Positions 62,723 through 64,000 of a stretch of DNA of 64,000 nt are shown here, piece by piece. The DNA is taken from contig NC_083654.1 of NCBI RefSeq assembly GCF_963576545.1, positions 17,320,199 through 17,384,198 on the forward strand, written 5' to 3'. A program made the position numbers and the translations under genes. The first letter of the stretch is position 1. Every line of letters begins with the position of its first letter. Below the pieces are notes generated by a model. It was not told where the DNA came from. It searched no databases and saw nothing but the letters and a program-made list of their open reading frames with translations. The DNA is from Limanda limanda (taxonomy: Eukaryota; Chordata; Actinopteri; Pleuronectiformes; Pleuronectidae).

Positions 62723-63264
62723 CTGTAGAATAAGATGAGAAAAAAGTTTGTAAAAAAACGCTAATGCAATGCCAGAGATATAAATAGTGAGCCAAACAAT
62801 TGGAATCATCTGTAAACATATTTTACAATTGATGGATAAATTAATGGAAATAGGCTAGATGAACAGATGAACAATCCTCAATCAGCATGCTAATATATTT
62901 TCCTCAGTAATATCATGGAAACTTACCTGACTAGTCCTGCACTCTACAGCAGGCCTCAATAGCCCTGCTGTAGAGTGAAGGATGCTAGGAGTTATCTGTG
63001 CATGTGATGGAAGAATGCACAGTGGAGGGTTGAAATTCAACATGCAGATTGTGCTGCATTCCATACATCTTTAAAATAGAGTTTTGAATTATGTTTTTAT
63101 TGCTCAGCGTTTAATTTGCGTAGTTTTTTTTTTTCAAAATTCCCTATATTCCCGAGCTAAACTTCCCATGGAAAGTTTGCGGAAAGTTTGCGGAAATTTA
63201 CCGGAAACTTTCCACCCCTTCGCAGCCCTATTCACGTCACATTCGTATCATTAACGTCTCGTAC

Positions 63265-63422
63265 CTGGCAAAACCAACTCCTCTGCTGACCCCGTTGGCG
63301 TCCCTCAGTATCCTCGTGGAGATGACGTGGCCCAGGGGCTTCAGCATGTTCTCCAGCTCCTGCTCGTCCATAGAAACCGGCAGGTTGGAGATGTACAGAT
63401 TGGTGGGGTCCTGCTCCTGTTG
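63265..63422 (-). CDS. rbms3: rbms3 exon A: RRM2 first half, [20 protein letters not shown]
   Basis: This 158-base exon encodes 52 residues plus two bases of an Arg codon. It starts [20 protein letters not shown] and ends [12 protein letters not shown]. The acceptor is TTCCAG after a purine-free sense tract, and the donor is GTACGA. LYISNL is RNP2 and RGVGFAR(M) is RNP1 of RRM2, the RNA-contacting strands. RNP1 is interrupted by the intron inside its Arg codon. DANGVSRG is the RBMS3 form (RBMS1 has DSSGTSRG). Compared with mammalian RBMS3, Val replaces Ile after NLP and Leu replaces Phe in KPFG. The preceding exon (end of the inter-RRM segment) is right of the window. Confidence 0.97.
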
Positions 63423-64000
63423 CTGGAAGGGGACGGAATAGGAGGAGCAGAGGGGAGGAGGAGGAGGGGAAGAGGGGAGAAGAGACGATGGTTAGAGGAA
63501 TACTGTATATCAGGGGTTTTCAACTGGTTTTGTCCCAGGGACCACCATTCTGACTAGGAAGTAATCCGTGGCCCACTTATGTGCCTTCGCACGCGCGTGC
63601 CTAAGGCAGTTTTAACATTTGGTTTTCCATGTTGGTTTTATTTAAAAACCTCAAACAAATCTAGAAAAATCTGTGAAAAAACAACAAAAACGGTTGATTC
63701 TCAGTGCTTAAGAATTAAAAACAATTAAAATGCAGTTTGTAGTTGTACTGCATCTCAGAACCGTATGTACATCAATATATAACGTTCATGACTTAAATGT
63801 ACAGACATGTAGCCGACATGTTGAGAGAACGTTAAAGTAACGGTGATCAATAACAATCAACATAAACTGGGGCTACAACTGAAGAGGGAAGATGACAGAT
63901 GACAGTAATGCAGAATATGTCACAAATGAATATCATACAATATCACACAAACAATTGAGGCCTACTTTAGTTTAACCTCATGATCACCAGCACCTTTATA
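63423..64000 (-). other. rbms3 intron upstream of exon A (partial)
   Basis: About 60 bp directly right of the exon (63427-63487) is G/A-rich on the plus strand, a long pyrimidine tract in the transcript. Beyond it is a possible transposon end. From 63620 to the window end the sequence is AT-rich with no exon recognised. Confidence 0.65.
63511..63600 (+). mobile_element. possible hAT-type element end (extends past recognised limits)
   Basis: CAGGGGTTTTCAACTGGTTT, then TGTCCCAGGGACCACCATTC, resembles the CAGGGGTTCTCAAC-type terminal sequence of some vertebrate hAT elements. A matching far end is not visible before base 64000, so this rests on one motif. Confidence 0.35.

Larger units (their letters stand above)
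62365..63230 (-). mobile_element. hAT-type non-autonomous element, copy 2 (about 866 bp)
   Basis: It is closely similar to copy 1 at 35095-35835 over its whole length and in the same orientation. It starts AGGGTTGCAAAATTCC and ends CGCAGCCCTA, so the right terminal repeat carries changes. It keeps about 120 bp (about 62957-63078) that copy 1 lacks. No clear 8-bp target duplication is visible (TTGCCTTC against TTCACGTC), so one flank may be altered or the insertion is older. It ends only 34 bp from exon A, just past the exon A splice donor. Confidence 0.82.
57648..63264 (-). other. rbms3 intron A-B (5.6 kb)
   Basis: No exon was found. The intron contains a tRNA-derived SINE fragment, (AGA)n near 58363-58386, pyrimidine-rich stretches at 59150-59480 and 61160-61290, and hAT copy 2 directly next to exon A. 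A possible worn LINE-tail fragment (TATTGTCCCCCGTGGGAAAC) is at 59951. The rest shows nothing identifiable. Confidence 0.65.

Overview
The window is vertebrate nuclear DNA, most likely from a teleost fish. It is one stretch of a single large, intron-rich gene on the minus strand. Seven short exons (648 coding bases, 216 codons) lie at 63265-63422, 57568-57647, 31737-31843, 24869-24912, 22325-22421, 17741-17791 and 5021-5131. All have AG/GT splice sites and join in one open frame with consistent phases. The product is the second RRM and much of the C-terminal region of an RBMS-family single-stranded nucleic-acid-binding protein. Diagnostic residues ([79 protein letters not shown]) match RBMS3 better than RBMS1 or RBMS2. 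The 5' exons (N-terminus, RRM1) lie beyond base 64000 and the last coding exons lie before base 1.

Layout, in transcript order from the right end: intron start (63423-64000); exon A (RRM2 first half, RNP2 and start of RNP1); a 5.6 kb intron; exon B (RNP1 remainder and RRM2 end); a 25.7 kb intron; exon C; a 6.8 kb intron; exon D; a 2.4 kb intron; exon E; a 4.5 kb intron; exon F; a 12.6 kb intron; exon G; then at least 5 kb of the next intron. I see no other host protein gene and no intact RNA gene.

The introns carry most of the notable structure. Mobile DNA includes two related hAT-type non-autonomous elements with a remnant BED zinc-finger exon (35095-35835, with a perfect 8-bp target duplication, and about 62365-63230). 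There is a 5'-truncated L1-like insertion flanked by an 11-bp duplication (33553-33957), a 454-bp foldback element with about 200-bp arms (48039-48492), a tRNA-derived SINE fragment (57821-58027) and several LINE 3' tails. Simple-sequence DNA is very abundant. It includes at least eight long (CA/GT)n tracts, (GA)n tracts, a 1-kb GA-rich array with an exact 330-bp higher-order repeat, about 530 bp of (TCC)n-type pyrimidine DNA, a 350-bp duplication containing a second such array, and G/C homopolymers up to 23 bp.

Most long open frames in the window are simple-repeat or pyrimidine-tract artefacts. No novel multi-gene system is visible. The best leads are the two sense-oriented BED exons with intact-looking splice sites inside the rbms3 introns, the long foldback element, and the UG and CU tracts close to two frame-changing exons.
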